DNA from: Candidatus Nitrospira neomarina
GTDB taxonomy: Bacteria > Nitrospirota > Nitrospiria > Nitrospirales > UBA8639
Assembly: GCF_032051675.1 (NCBI RefSeq)
Contig: NZ_CP116968.1
Location: 3,899,001-3,963,000, forward strand
Reading direction: 5' to 3'
DNA length: 64,000 nucleotides
The notes under the pieces were generated by a model. The model saw only the letters and a program-made list of their open reading frames with translations. It was not told where the DNA came from and did no database searches. Positions 8,939 to 17,941 of the stretch are shown here, piece after piece (within the stretch, counting starts at the first letter, position 1; each line of letters opens with the position of its first letter). The position numbers were made by a program, and so were the translations under genes.

Positions 8939-8955
8939 TTGGCATGTAAGTTGCG
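8939..8955 (+). promoter_or_regulatory. sigma54 (-24/-12) promoter of SulP-2
   Basis: TTGGCATGTAAGTTGCG: GG of the -24 and GC of the -12 elements are at the exact spacing of the RpoN consensus TTGGCACGNNNNTTGCW, with a C-to-T change in the -24 box and the last base different. The predicted transcript start is near 8966, about 60-80 bases before the SulP-2 start. Confidence 0.65.
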
Positions 8956-9023
8956 CATGAAGCTTGTCGTAAATTTCAATGGCATATTTTTGCCTTTTTG
9001 TTTAGGCGATGACGAGATAGACG

Positions 9024-10844
9024 ATGAGTCGGAGAAAGTTAACCATGGAGCACCTGACTGCGGGTATTCGTGTATATCTTAAGGATTTCAATTTTAAAGA
9101 TAATTTTAAAGGGCTTGCCAGCAATGTGAGAGGGGATGTGTTGGCAGGGATCACTGTGGCGATGGTGGTGCTTCCCATGGCCTTGGCCTTCGGTGTGGCT
9201 TCCGGGCTCGGGGCGATTGCGGGCATGTGGTCGGCAGTGGCGGCCGGTCTTATTGCGGGCCCCTTAAGCGGATCAGCGTGGTCGGTTGGTGGGCCGACCG
9301 GACCCATAACCATTCAAATCCTTTCAATGACTCAGACCAATAAATTAGCCGATGGGAGCCCCGATCTGATTTTCGTATTTACGACCATCGCCTTAGCCGG
9401 TTTTATATTGATTGTGTTGGGACTGTTGAAGCTCGGACAATTTATCAAGTTCACACCCTATTCAGTCATCTCCGGATTTATGACGGGTTTGGGTGTGTTG
9501 TACATGCTGTTGCAACTCAACCCATTTTTAGGGCTTCCCGGCGTCAAAAGTATTACCTCCGCCATTACCGAATTGCCCTCCAGTTTGGTCCATGCCTCGC
9601 CTGTGGCCTTGGGAATCGGCTTGTTGACCTTACTCATTGTCATCGTTTGGCCAAAAATTTCTCCTGTGACCTGGCTGCCCGGTCCATTGATCGGATTATT
9701 AGCCGGTACGGTAACTACGGTTGCCCTCGGGCTAGACATCCCTAAAATTGGAGATATTCCCACTGGCTTACCCGAGCTGTATCTTCCCGATCTTAACATT
9801 CTAGAAAAAGCCTTCGTCCCGGCTGCGGCTCTGGCGGGGTTATGTATATTCGATAGTCTTCTGACCTGTCTCATCGTCGATAATATGACCGGCACACATC
9901 ACAATAGTGACCGTGAATTGGTTGCCCAAGGATCAGCCAATCTCTTTTCAGGATTGGTCGGAGGGCTGGGGGGAGCCACGAATACCATGCCATGTGTTGT
10001 GAATATCCAGAGTGGGGCTCGTACCCGCTTGTCGTCCATAACCATGGGCCTTGTCCTGCTTTCGTTCATTTTCGGACTGGGTTCATTGGCCGCATCCATT
10101 CCTCTTTCCGCCTTGGCCGGTATTCTCCTCAAGGCCGGCTATGACATTCTGGATATGCGAGTTCTGCCGGTGGTTCGGAGATTGCCCACCTCTGATTTAA
10201 TGGTATTTGGTCTGGTGGTTTTCATGACGGTGTTTTGGAATCTTCTGTCGGCCATGGCGATGGGACTTGCAGTGGCGTTTTTCCGTTTTGTAAAAGACCA
10301 GTCTGATCGCTATAAAGCCGATCTCACTCAGCGGGATGAAGATGTAAAACAGGAAGAAGAAGATCTCATTTTTTCCTTCGCCAGGGATTATGCCAGAAAA
10401 ATAAGCCAGGATGGGGCCAATATAGGAGAGCTGAGCGGTCGTTTTGAGCATATCGTTCGAGACCGGATTCTCATCGTTCGTCCTCACGGTCCATTATTTT
10501 TCGGTGCGATCGATTGGCTGAACGAGACGGTGGAACATCTTGACAGCAAAGATGTGCTTATCATTCGTTGCAAATGGTTGGATGAATTGGATTTGTCAGG
10601 TGCTTATGCGTTAGGTGATTTAATTGAAGCTGCCAACAGTCGCGGGGTAGCGGTGTTAACCGCTGGCATGTCCCCTAGAACCCGACAAATTCTTGCCGAT
10701 TTAAATGAGCTTTCCAGACTGAAGGAAGACTATATCTGCACACATTTTAATGAGGCTTTGGATACCGCTATGCAGATCGTGGAAAAGAAGGCCGTGGAGA
10801 TTAGGCTACACGCCCACAATGAACCGGTTTTGACGGGAGGATAG
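9024..10844 (+). CDS. SulP family anion/bicarbonate transporter (SulP-2)
   Basis: 606-residue SulP carrier, divergent from SulP-1 and SulP-3. The transmembrane part contains DVLAGITVAMVVLPMALAF and the GGPTGPITIQ loop. The STAS region is preceded by a charged insert (about residues 435-480, rich in D and E), and the protein ends in a STAS-like domain with GPLFFGAIDW. An alternative start at 9045 (MEHLTAG) has a better ribosome site (CGGAGAAAG) than 9024. A sigma54 promoter with an upstream shared element precedes it. Immediately downstream are the remains of an NhaB antiporter, so this was probably a third carrier-antiporter pair. Bicarbonate is the likely substrate by context; sulfate cannot be excluded. 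Confidence 0.9.
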   Translation: MSRRKLTMEHLTAGIRVYLKDFNFKDNFKGLASNVRGDVLAGITVAMVVLPMALAFGVASGLGAIAGMWSAVAAGLIAGPLSGSAWSVGGPTGPITIQILSMTQTNKLADGSPDLIFVFTTIALAGFILIVLGLLKLGQFIKFTPYSVISGFMTGLGVLYMLLQLNPFLGLPGVKSITSAITELPSSLVHASPVALGIGLLTLLIVIVWPKISPVTWLPGPLIGLLAGTVTTVALGLDIPKIGDIPTGLPELYLPDLNILEKAFVPAAALAGLCIFDSLLTCLIVDNMTGTHHNSDRELVAQGSANLFSGLVGGLGGATNTMPCVVNIQSGARTRLSSITMGLVLLSFIFGLGSLAASIPLSALAGILLKAGYDILDMRVLPVVRRLPTSDLMVFGLVVFMTVFWNLLSAMAMGLAVAFFRFVKDQSDRYKADLTQRDEDVKQEEEDLIFSFARDYARKISQDGANIGELSGRFEHIVRDRILIVRPHGPLFFGAIDWLNETVEHLDSKDVLIIRCKWLDELDLSGAYALGDLIEAANSRGVAVLTAGMSPRTRQILADLNELSRLKEDYICTHFNEALDTAMQIVEKKAVEIRLHAHNEPVLTGG

Positions 10845-11292
10845 CATGGTCGTTTTGCCCGCTTGCGAGTCATGGGAGTGACGGCCTTGAATGGCATTAT
10901 TGAGGAGCATCAGTTGAGGAGGCGTTTTAAAAGGCTCTCCCCTTTACGGCCCTCCTTGTAGTGTTTTTTCGGTTGTGGTGGTGCCCAGGAGCAACAACTT
11001 TTTTAAGACATTATCCAATAGGTTCTGTCCAGGGATGGTGGATACCAAATCGGCATGTTTTTTATGGCCGATGCCTTCTTTCGGCGATCAGCGACAACGT
11101 CTTTGTCACCACGATCTATAGGCCTTTTCGTATGGTCGGATGGTGTGTATGGCTCTTCCCTATATGGTTACCATGATTCTCGGGGGACACCTGGCTGGGT
11201 ATGTGTTGTTGCAACCAGAAACGGAAACGTACTATGCACAAGGGGTCTTGACGCATTATGTGGCGGCTGTTGCAGCCCTCCATTCAGCTTAA
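10845..11292 (+). pseudogene. nhaB: decayed C-terminal remnant of an NhaB-type Na+/H+ antiporter
   Basis: Fragments in different frames align in order with the intact NhaB at 36183-37775: [13 protein letters not shown]...[46 protein letters not shown]; and a tail QPETETYYAQGVLTHYV ending at a stop at 11290-11292. There are several frameshifts, in-frame stops and an internal deletion of roughly 60 codons, and the N-terminal two thirds are missing. The decay is recent enough that NGIIEEHQL and [10 protein letters not shown] remain identical. It directly follows SulP-2, mirroring the SulP-3/NhaB order. Confidence 0.82.
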
Positions 11293-11660
11293 GGGATTCC
11301 CGCATCCATGGTTGGTTCACCCTTTTACATGTAAGTCTCGGGTGCGTCTACCTCTTACCTCTTCCTCATGCTTGCCGGCTCCCGGATTTCACAATGCGAT
11401 TTTGCCGGCCATGTATTTCCGCCCGTGGTCACAGGCTCCCCTCATCTGACCATGGAATCTTTCCCCCTGAGTTGGGAGCGGACCACCGGGTCAACCTGTT
11501 CAAGAAATAGACTCTAAGTAGAGGAATGATCCTAAGTTGGGGGACCTTCCATAATGAGATTAGGCCAGCTATTGGGGTATAGTGGCGTCAAGATCGGGCT
11601 GTGTCAGGCCTGTCAGCGAAGGGTTTGATGGGATTGTAAGAGAATTTCGGAGAATTCGCT
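11293..11660. other. gap before the histidine kinase, no recognisable gene
   Basis: About 370 bases. Short plus frames (for example 11258-11449) have no ribosome site and no recognisable similarity. The promoter of the kinase-regulator operon must lie here; none could be fixed with confidence. It may contain more decayed DNA following the NhaB remnant. Confidence 0.4.
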
Positions 11661-13586
11661 ATGTCTCTCAATAAATTATTTTTAAATCTTCCGATTGCCA
11701 GAAAGCTACTTTTAGTCTCCGGAGTCCCGGTTTTGGCCGTCTTGATTTTGAGCCTGGTGACCTATAGAAGCGTTCAGACTTTTTCTCTGGATGAAGATCG
11801 CCTGAATGATGTGTATCTGGTGCAAAGCGCGTCGGCTGAATATATGCGCTTAGTTGTGGATCTCGAAACCGGATTTCGCGGATTTATTCTGACTCAAAAG
11901 GCTCCCTTTTTGCAGCCCTATTTGGCAGCCAGGCAACGAGTGTTGTTACTCGGGAATTCATTGAGACAGATGGTCAAGTCTGTTGAGGAACAGCGACAGG
12001 TAATCGAAACTGTTCAGGGAATGGTCGAACAATTGATGAATGACAAAGATCGGCTGATTGAACGGGTCAAGGCGGGTTTTCCGCAGGAGGCCACGGACTA
12101 TGTCGAGAGTGAAACAGGGCGTATCCTCATGCTTGCCATCCGTGAAGAAATGGCTCGATTTGACCGGCGAGAAGTCACGCAATTGCAACACGCCCTTGGG
12201 AGTAGTGCCGCAGACCGGGCGGCCCTGATGGGGGTGGTCGTGTGGGGAGGGTCGTTGGCGTTGATTTTGTTGCTGGTGCCTCTTCATCTCATTGCGCGGT
12301 CCATTACAGGACCATTAACGACCTTGGTCAAGGCGGTGGAAAATGTTTCCGGAGGGAATATTCCGAATATTCCAGTTTTCCAACGGGGCGATGAAATTGG
12401 CGAATTGACGAAAGTCATGCAGACAATGGGCACCCAAATCCGGAATCATATCCGGCGTATTGAACAATCCGAACAGGAACTCCGAACGCTGAACCAGGAT
12501 TTAACTTCTTCTGAGGCCAAATATCGAGGGATTGTGGATTATGCGCCCATCGGAATATTCACGGCAAAAAAAGATCATCTGATTTTTAGCAACCGGCAGA
12601 ATTGGGTCCTGGCCGGGAGGAATCCCGATGAGGTGTTGGATCCTGAACATATGTGGGAAGCGATTCATCCGGACGATCGGGAGGGAGTGCGCGAAACTTT
12701 TCAAGATGCCGTCCACCAAAGTGAGCCCTTTGAGCGGGTCCTTCGCTTCCTGCATCCAGACGGAGCTGTGCGCAAGGTCTTATGTCGCGCGGTTCCAATT
12801 CAAGATCACGGTGGGCAGACCATGGTATACCAGGGATTCAATGTGGATATCACGGCTTTAGAGTATATGCGTGCACAATTGAACCGGTCTGACCGCTTGG
12901 CCACATTGGGACAAATGGCTGCAGGTATTGCCCATGAGATTCGAAACCCGCTGGTGGGTATTGGGTCAACCACGACATTGCTGATGGAAGATTTTCCTGA
13001 TGGTGATTCGCGGCATGAAGACCTTGTAACCATTCTCAAGGAAACCCGACGACTGGATCGCATTGTGAACCAAATTGTTGACTTTGCGCGACCAAGAGAC
13101 TTGCTCCCGGTAACCTTTCAATTGCAAGATCTGATACAGGAGTCTTTGCAGGTGCTCAATGAACCCATCAAACAAATGGACATTCAGATCGATTTTCATC
13201 CGCCTGCCAAACTGCATTCCATCCAAGCTGATCGAGATCAACTGAAGCAAGTGTTGCTAAATGTGATCCAAAATGCCGTTGAGGCGATGTCGGAGGGCGG
13301 ATGCCTTCGTCTGTCCGTTGAAGAGGAAACCATTGAACGAATACCGGGGTTGCGTATTACAGTCCAAGATAATGGAAAAGGAATCAGTCCAAGTGCTCTC
13401 CCGAGGATTTTTGAGCCGTTTTTTACCACCGGCAAGCATCGTGGAACTGGACTGGGGCTGCCTATTTGTCGAAATATTATTGAAGCCCATGGAGGCGAGA
13501 TCCATGCGGAAAGTCAGTCAGGTATTGGGACCACCATGACATGGTGGCTGCCTTGCGTTTGCCAACCCCAACTTCCCACGGTGTAA
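11661..13586 (+). CDS. CHASE3-HAMP-PAS sensor histidine kinase
   Basis: 641 residues. N-terminal membrane helix (about 15-35), a periplasmic CHASE3-like helical sensor (about 40-185; contains DLETGFRGFILTQ), second helix (about 190-212), HAMP (about 213-265), PAS (about 280-395; YAPIGIFTA), dimerisation domain with phospho-acceptor H425 in AAGIAHEIRNPLVG, and ATPase domain with NVIQNAVEAMSEGG, DNGKGI, FEPFFTTG and GTGLGLPI. It is the NtrB/ZraS type that pairs with sigma54 activators. The regulator gene begins three bases after its stop, so they form one operon and cognate pair. The stimulus is unknown; position next to SulP-2 suggests a carbon, sodium or envelope signal. Confidence 0.92.
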   Translation: MSLNKLFLNLPIARKLLLVSGVPVLAVLILSLVTYRSVQTFSLDEDRLNDVYLVQSASAEYMRLVVDLETGFRGFILTQKAPFLQPYLAARQRVLLLGNSLRQMVKSVEEQRQVIETVQGMVEQLMNDKDRLIERVKAGFPQEATDYVESETGRILMLAIREEMARFDRREVTQLQHALGSSAADRAALMGVVVWGGSLALILLLVPLHLIARSITGPLTTLVKAVENVSGGNIPNIPVFQRGDEIGELTKVMQTMGTQIRNHIRRIEQSEQELRTLNQDLTSSEAKYRGIVDYAPIGIFTAKKDHLIFSNRQNWVLAGRNPDEVLDPEHMWEAIHPDDREGVRETFQDAVHQSEPFERVLRFLHPDGAVRKVLCRAVPIQDHGGQTMVYQGFNVDITALEYMRAQLNRSDRLATLGQMAAGIAHEIRNPLVGIGSTTTLLMEDFPDGDSRHEDLVTILKETRRLDRIVNQIVDFARPRDLLPVTFQLQDLIQESLQVLNEPIKQMDIQIDFHPPAKLHSIQADRDQLKQVLLNVIQNAVEAMSEGGCLRLSVEEETIERIPGLRITVQDNGKGISPSALPRIFEPFFTTGKHRGTGLGLPICRNIIEAHGGEIHAESQSGIGTTMTWWLPCVCQPQLPTV

Positions 13587-13589
13587 CCC

Positions 13590-14978
13590 ATGCGCGCGAA
13601 CATTTTTGTGACGGATGATGATGATGTGGTTCGGCAAGCCATCAGCCGACGGATCGCAAAACGACACCATCATGTGCGAAGCTTTGCTTCGGGAGAGGCC
13701 TTATTGGAAGCCCTTGATCATGATGCGCCAGATCTCATTCTTTTAGATTTGAAAATGGCCGGGTTAAGCGGACTGGAGACTCTCAAGCATATTCGTGCGA
13801 AATCTCAACAGTCCCTTGTCATTCTCCTCACAGCCTATGGCACGGTGGAAGATGCAGTGGAAGCCATCAAACTCGGGGCTTATGATTTTCTGATTAAAAG
13901 TGTCGATTTCTCCAGTGTGGAACCTGTGATCGATCGTGCGCTTGACTATCTATCCCTACGGCGCCGTATCGATTTTGAAACGCAGGATAGGCCTGGTCGA
14001 TATGCCTTCAACAGTTTGATTGCCAATAGTCCCAGTATGAAGGAATTGATTGGGCAAATTCAGGAAATGGCAAAGAATTTAAAAACGACGGTTCTCCTGT
14101 TTGGAGAAACGGGAACAGGGAAAGAATTTGTCGCTCGAGTCCTTCATCATAACGGGCCCCGGGACAAAGGTCCCTTTGTGGGGGTGAATTGCACAGCCAT
14201 TCCTCAGGAATTATTTGAAAGTGAATTATTTGGCTATGAGCGTGGGGCCTTCACGGGTGCGAATCAGCGCAAACCCGGTCTCTGTGAGCAGGCAGAAGGC
14301 GGGACGCTTTTTTTAGATGAGATTGGAGACCTCAATCCTTCCATGCAGGCGAAATTGCTTCGAGTGTTACAGGAGCGTTCGTTTAAACGGTTGGGTGGAC
14401 AAGAGGATATTGAGGTGGATTTTCGCCTGATTGCGGCCACCAATCGGGATCTGCGCAAAGATGTGGCGCAAGGCAGGTTCCGGGAGGACTTGTTTTTTCG
14501 GCTGAATGTGGTGTCATTGAATCTCCCACCATTACGAAATCGGATAGAAGATATTATCCCTCTGGCTCTTGCGACGTTGATTCGACAAAGCAGTGATCTT
14601 GGTAAAGAGGTTTCGGCTATAGAGCCGGAGGCCCAACGGCTGTTGGAGCGCTATCCCTATCCGGGAAATATTCGTGAACTGGAAAATATTATGGAGCGTG
14701 CGGCTATTTTTTGTCGTGGAAAAAGTTTGACGGAAGGGGATCTGCCTCGTGAAGTCCATGAAGAGGCCCGTTCCTCAGTCAATGCGGTCACTCGAGGGGA
14801 TCAAAAGGTGGTGCGCATGGAAATGATTCTCGGAGAGCAATCCCTTGCTGGCATTGAAAGCGATTTGATTGAAGAAGTCATGCGGTTATCTGATTATAAT
14901 AAAAGTCTCGCTGCCAAATATCTTGGTATTACTCGCTTCGCTTTGGACCGCCGTCTCAAAAAAATCCCCGAGTCTTGA
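13590..14978 (+). CDS. NtrC-family sigma54-dependent response regulator
   Basis: 462 residues: receiver (phospho-acceptor D53), AAA+ domain, Fis-type helix-turn-helix (MRLSDYNKSLAAKYLGI...LDRRLK). All activator motifs are intact: GETGTGKE (Walker A), GAFTGA (sigma54 contact), GGTLFLDEIGDL (Walker B), RLIAATNRDL (sensor I), FREDLFFRLNVV (arginine finger) and YPGNIRELEN. The receiver has LIKS where most have LKP, as in its paralogue at 5709. It is co-transcribed with the kinase before it. It is the best local candidate for activating the sigma54 promoters at 5206-5222 and 8939-8955. Confidence 0.94.
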   Translation: MRANIFVTDDDDVVRQAISRRIAKRHHHVRSFASGEALLEALDHDAPDLILLDLKMAGLSGLETLKHIRAKSQQSLVILLTAYGTVEDAVEAIKLGAYDFLIKSVDFSSVEPVIDRALDYLSLRRRIDFETQDRPGRYAFNSLIANSPSMKELIGQIQEMAKNLKTTVLLFGETGTGKEFVARVLHHNGPRDKGPFVGVNCTAIPQELFESELFGYERGAFTGANQRKPGLCEQAEGGTLFLDEIGDLNPSMQAKLLRVLQERSFKRLGGQEDIEVDFRLIAATNRDLRKDVAQGRFREDLFFRLNVVSLNLPPLRNRIEDIIPLALATLIRQSSDLGKEVSAIEPEAQRLLERYPYPGNIRELENIMERAAIFCRGKSLTEGDLPREVHEEARSSVNAVTRGDQKVVRMEMILGEQSLAGIESDLIEEVMRLSDYNKSLAAKYLGITRFALDRRLKKIPES

Positions 14979-15089
14979 TCCTATCTGTTGGTGCCTGAAA
15001 TTACCGCCAAATGACGGTGTTTTTATGTTCGTCTCTTCAGAACAAAGGAACAGATTGATGCCTTGAGGTGACCAGGGGGAATTGTCCGG

Positions 15090-15185
15090 TCATTTTTGAG
15101 ATTTTTTTCGACTTTTTACAAGAACAACGATGCCAATGATTCCAATCAACAGAGCCAAGATTCCCAGTGTTTCCAAGCCTCCCAT
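15090..15185 (-). CDS. small single-span membrane protein (31 aa)
   Basis: MGGLETLGILALLIGIIGIV followed by VLVKSRKKSQK: one hydrophobic helix and a basic cytoplasmic tail. The ATG at 15185 is preceded by a run of seven GGA triplets ending 7 bases upstream, an excellent ribosome site. The frame is also open upstream to 15326; in that reading the GGA run would encode a Glu tract, which looks like an artefact, so the short form is preferred. No family is recognised. A 31-residue membrane peptide of this design could be a small regulatory subunit. Confidence 0.45.
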   Translation of the reverse strand: MGGLETLGILALLIGIIGIVVLVKSRKKSQK

Positions 15186-15601
15186 CTTGCTATCCTCCTC
15201 CTCCTCCTCCTCCGATAGCATGGCTTCGGTGGTTATTTCTCTTTCGGTGTGTTGTAGGGGCGAAAGCCTGTGAACCGACCGATTCTTTCCTAACCGGCTG
15301 GAAAGGATTTCAGCCGGTCGTTTCAATCTTTCCTGTTTTCATCGAAATCGTCAAGATGCCGTATCAAATGGGAATGCTGGAAGCTTCAGGGATGGAGCAT
15401 GATAACCTGGTTTTCTTCTATTTCGCATGGTAGGCCGTGATTTTGAGGATGAGCATGCAGGTCGGTTGGAAATTTCTAGACTCAAGACTGACCTGCTTGT
15501 GGCTCCAAATATATTTGTTGATCTGAGGTTGAGGTGGAATAGCGTTGTAGGCAGAACAACTCGCTGATAGAATTGTATGCTCATGGAATCCGTAATCACT
15601 C
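15186..15601. other. intergenic region before priA
   Basis: About 415 bases with no convincing gene. It holds the (TCC)7 repeat (15193-15213) and a short inverted repeat ACCGGCTG...CAGCCGGT (15292-15299 with 15311-15318). No ribosome site or promoter for the following gene could be assigned confidently. Confidence 0.4.
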
Positions 15602-17917
15602 ATGCTTGCTGACGTTGTCCTGCCGGCCAGACGGTTCCAGGTTTTTACCTATCAAGTTCCTCCCCATCTGCTTTCCCTGTTGTATGTGGGAAGTCCCGTG
15701 GTGGTCCCTTTAGGTTCTACTGTCGTCTCTGGAGTGGTCGTTACCCTCTTTGAAGCTCAAAACTCTTATTCCCAGCAGACGAAGCTCCGTAAAAAATCGT
15801 TACGTGCCATTCTTTCGTTGGAGGCAGATGCCGGGAACCGTCCTTTAGAACACAACCTTCTTCGGCTGGTCGAAAAAATTTCGGGTTATTATCTGGCTCC
15901 TCTCGCCGCCTGCTTGCGGTTAATTGTCCCCCCCCATTCGATACCAGTAGTAAAGCGAATATCCCTAACGGACGACGGCCGCCAGGCCTTATTGGACCGC
16001 TCGCTGGCATCTGACGTCCAGTTGATGCTTCGCAAGTTAGAACAGGCTCCCAGGGGATTACTCCGTTCGTCTCTTATGCGAACGATAAAAAATGGTTCAA
16101 ATATATTAACTCGTGCGAAAAAGAAGGGATGGATTACTGAACAGACGACCCTGCCTTCAGGGTCCAAGGTTCAAAGTCCGGTTCGTGGAATCAGAGTTGG
16201 ACGAAACCCCATGCATTCAGTTTCCCGAGGGCTATTTGATCCTCCTGAAGAATCAGGTGAACTCCCGGAATCTCTTCAAAGTTCGGCATCCAGCTTTAAA
16301 GACAACCGGATATGGAAACACTTGTTCTCTGCCGTCCAAACCGGCGGTTTTCAGGAGGTGCCTGTTGTAGGATCGGAATTAGTTCGACAGGATCTGTTGT
16401 TCACGATGATTGAGACCATTTTGAATAAAGACCGTCGCGTCCTCATCCTTGCCCCAGAAGTTCAACAAGCCGAAATCCTTGGCGAACAGGTACGACGTGT
16501 TGGCAATTTTCAGGTTGAGGTCTACCATGGCCACCTCTCGACAATGGTTCGTGCTGCTCGATGGGAACGAATTCGACAGGGCGACGTGCAGGTCGTGGTG
16601 GGGACTCGATCAGCACTATTTCTGCCAGTTCCAAATTTGGGGCTCGTTTGGATCAATCAGGAGGAGGATCCGTCCTACAAAGATGAGCACCTTCCGTATT
16701 TTCACGCCCGGGAAGTCGCGCGAATGCGGGGAGAATGTGACCAGGCTCTCGTCGTGTATGGTTCGAGGTCGCCTTCCTTGGAACTCTTCGGACGATACAC
16801 AGAGCAGGTCTGTGAGTCATTGGAACGCTCCTCACAGCAGATTCCCCATGTGAATATGGTTGATTTACGAACCTTACCGTATGAGACCATCATGTCCCCG
16901 GCTTTAATCACCAGGATCACGCGGTCCTTGGACGAGGGGGAGCAAGTCATTTTACTTCTCAATCGTAAAGGGTTTTCCGGTGCGCTGGTGTGCCGGGATT
17001 GTGGAAAGGCTCCGAGCTGTCCCACCTGCGGAGTGGCCTTGAAACTCTATCAGCGACCTTCCCGTTTGGTGTGCACCTACTGTGAGGGAGTTCAACCAAC
17101 ACCTGAAACCTGCCCCACGTGTCAGGGCAGGGTGTTTCGATTTTCCGGCATGGGAACGCAGCGACTGGAAGAAGAGGTGAGGCGACTTTTTCCGGCGGTT
17201 CCGGTTGCTCGGTTCGATCGGGAGAATGTAAAAACCCCCGACGCGGCTGATACGATGTTACGCCAATTCCGGCAGAGGGTTATTGGGGTAATGATCGGGA
17301 CGGAATTTTTAGTTCATCAATCAGAGCCACCTACGGCGCCGGTCATTGGGTTTCCTCAAGCTGATTTTGGGCTCCATATTCCTGAATTCCGGTCAGCCGA
17401 ACGAACCTTTCAGATGTTGTCGAAGGCTCTCAGTTTGGCCCGGAAGGGACAGGAGCCCGGAGAGGTAATTCTCCAAACCCGAATTCCTGATCATCATGTA
17501 CTCACAGCCATTACGCACCAATGTCCTCGAATGTTTTATGACCAGGAACTGGAGTTGCGTGATCTCTTAGGGTATCCCCCGGCTACCCACCTAATATTAT
17601 TGGTTGTGACGGGGGAGCAGGCGTCACGCGTGCAAAAAGTCGTGGACTTTCTCCATCAACGATTGAAGGAGTTTGAACGAAAAAGGCCTCCAGGAGCGGC
17701 GGGAAAAGGGGGCATGGGAACTCCAATGGTTCTGGGTCCGATGGCATCCAAGAAACCAGGACGGATCAAGAAAAATCGTGTAATCTTTTTGATGAAAACG
17801 GCTGATTTATCGGAAGCACAGCGAGGCCTTCAAAGCCTTCAGCGGGAGTATGAAGCAGAATTTCCCAAAGATCCTGTCGTCGTTGAATTTAATGTGGATC
17901 CTATGGACATTCAATAG
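15602..17917 (+). CDS. priA: PriA-like primosomal protein N' lacking helicase ATPase motifs
   Basis: 771 residues, normal PriA length. PriA recognises stalled forks and restarts replication. The 3'-end-binding N-terminal domain (ADVVLPARRFQVFTYQVP), the WHYHGHLS-type core, the eight-cysteine zinc cluster (about 463-512: CRDCG, CPTCG, CTYC, CPTC) and the C-terminal domain ending VVVEFNVDPMDIQ are all present. The ATPase motifs are not. Walker A GVTGSGKT is replaced by VVGSELVRQD (about 256-265), DEEH by NQEE (352-355), GSATP by GSRSP, and the GRAGR arginine-finger block by SLARKG (about 611-616). It should therefore be unable to hydrolyse ATP. Helicase-dead PriA is known in actinobacteria; here it probably serves as a structural primosome loader. 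No clear ribosome site precedes 15602. Confidence 0.88.
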   Translation: MLADVVLPARRFQVFTYQVPPHLLSLLYVGSPVVVPLGSTVVSGVVVTLFEAQNSYSQQTKLRKKSLRAILSLEADAGNRPLEHNLLRLVEKISGYYLAPLAACLRLIVPPHSIPVVKRISLTDDGRQALLDRSLASDVQLMLRKLEQAPRGLLRSSLMRTIKNGSNILTRAKKKGWITEQTTLPSGSKVQSPVRGIRVGRNPMHSVSRGLFDPPEESGELPESLQSSASSFKDNRIWKHLFSAVQTGGFQEVPVVGSELVRQDLLFTMIETILNKDRRVLILAPEVQQAEILGEQVRRVGNFQVEVYHGHLSTMVRAARWERIRQGDVQVVVGTRSALFLPVPNLGLVWINQEEDPSYKDEHLPYFHAREVARMRGECDQALVVYGSRSPSLELFGRYTEQVCESLERSSQQIPHVNMVDLRTLPYETIMSPALITRITRSLDEGEQVILLLNRKGFSGALVCRDCGKAPSCPTCGVALKLYQRPSRLVCTYCEGVQPTPETCPTCQGRVFRFSGMGTQRLEEEVRRLFPAVPVARFDRENVKTPDAADTMLRQFRQRVIGVMIGTEFLVHQSEPPTAPVIGFPQADFGLHIPEFRSAERTFQMLSKALSLARKGQEPGEVILQTRIPDHHVLTAITHQCPRMFYDQELELRDLLGYPPATHLILLVVTGEQASRVQKVVDFLHQRLKEFERKRPPGAAGKGGMGTPMVLGPMASKKPGRIKKNRVIFLMKTADLSEAQRGLQSLQREYEAEFPKDPVVVEFNVDPMDIQ

Positions 17918-17941
17918 CAGGGGTTTGGCCTTATCATGGGA

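Larger units (their letters stand above)
8693..9023 (+). promoter_or_regulatory. upstream control region of SulP-2
   Basis: About 330 bases without a gene, holding the sigma54 promoter (8939-8955) and two copies of TTCGCACAG (8792-8800 and 8816-8824; 24 bases apart), the first overlapping the shared element GCACAGTTCACA. The layout (upstream repeats about 115-145 bases before a -24/-12 promoter) is that of an enhancer-dependent promoter. Confidence 0.55.
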
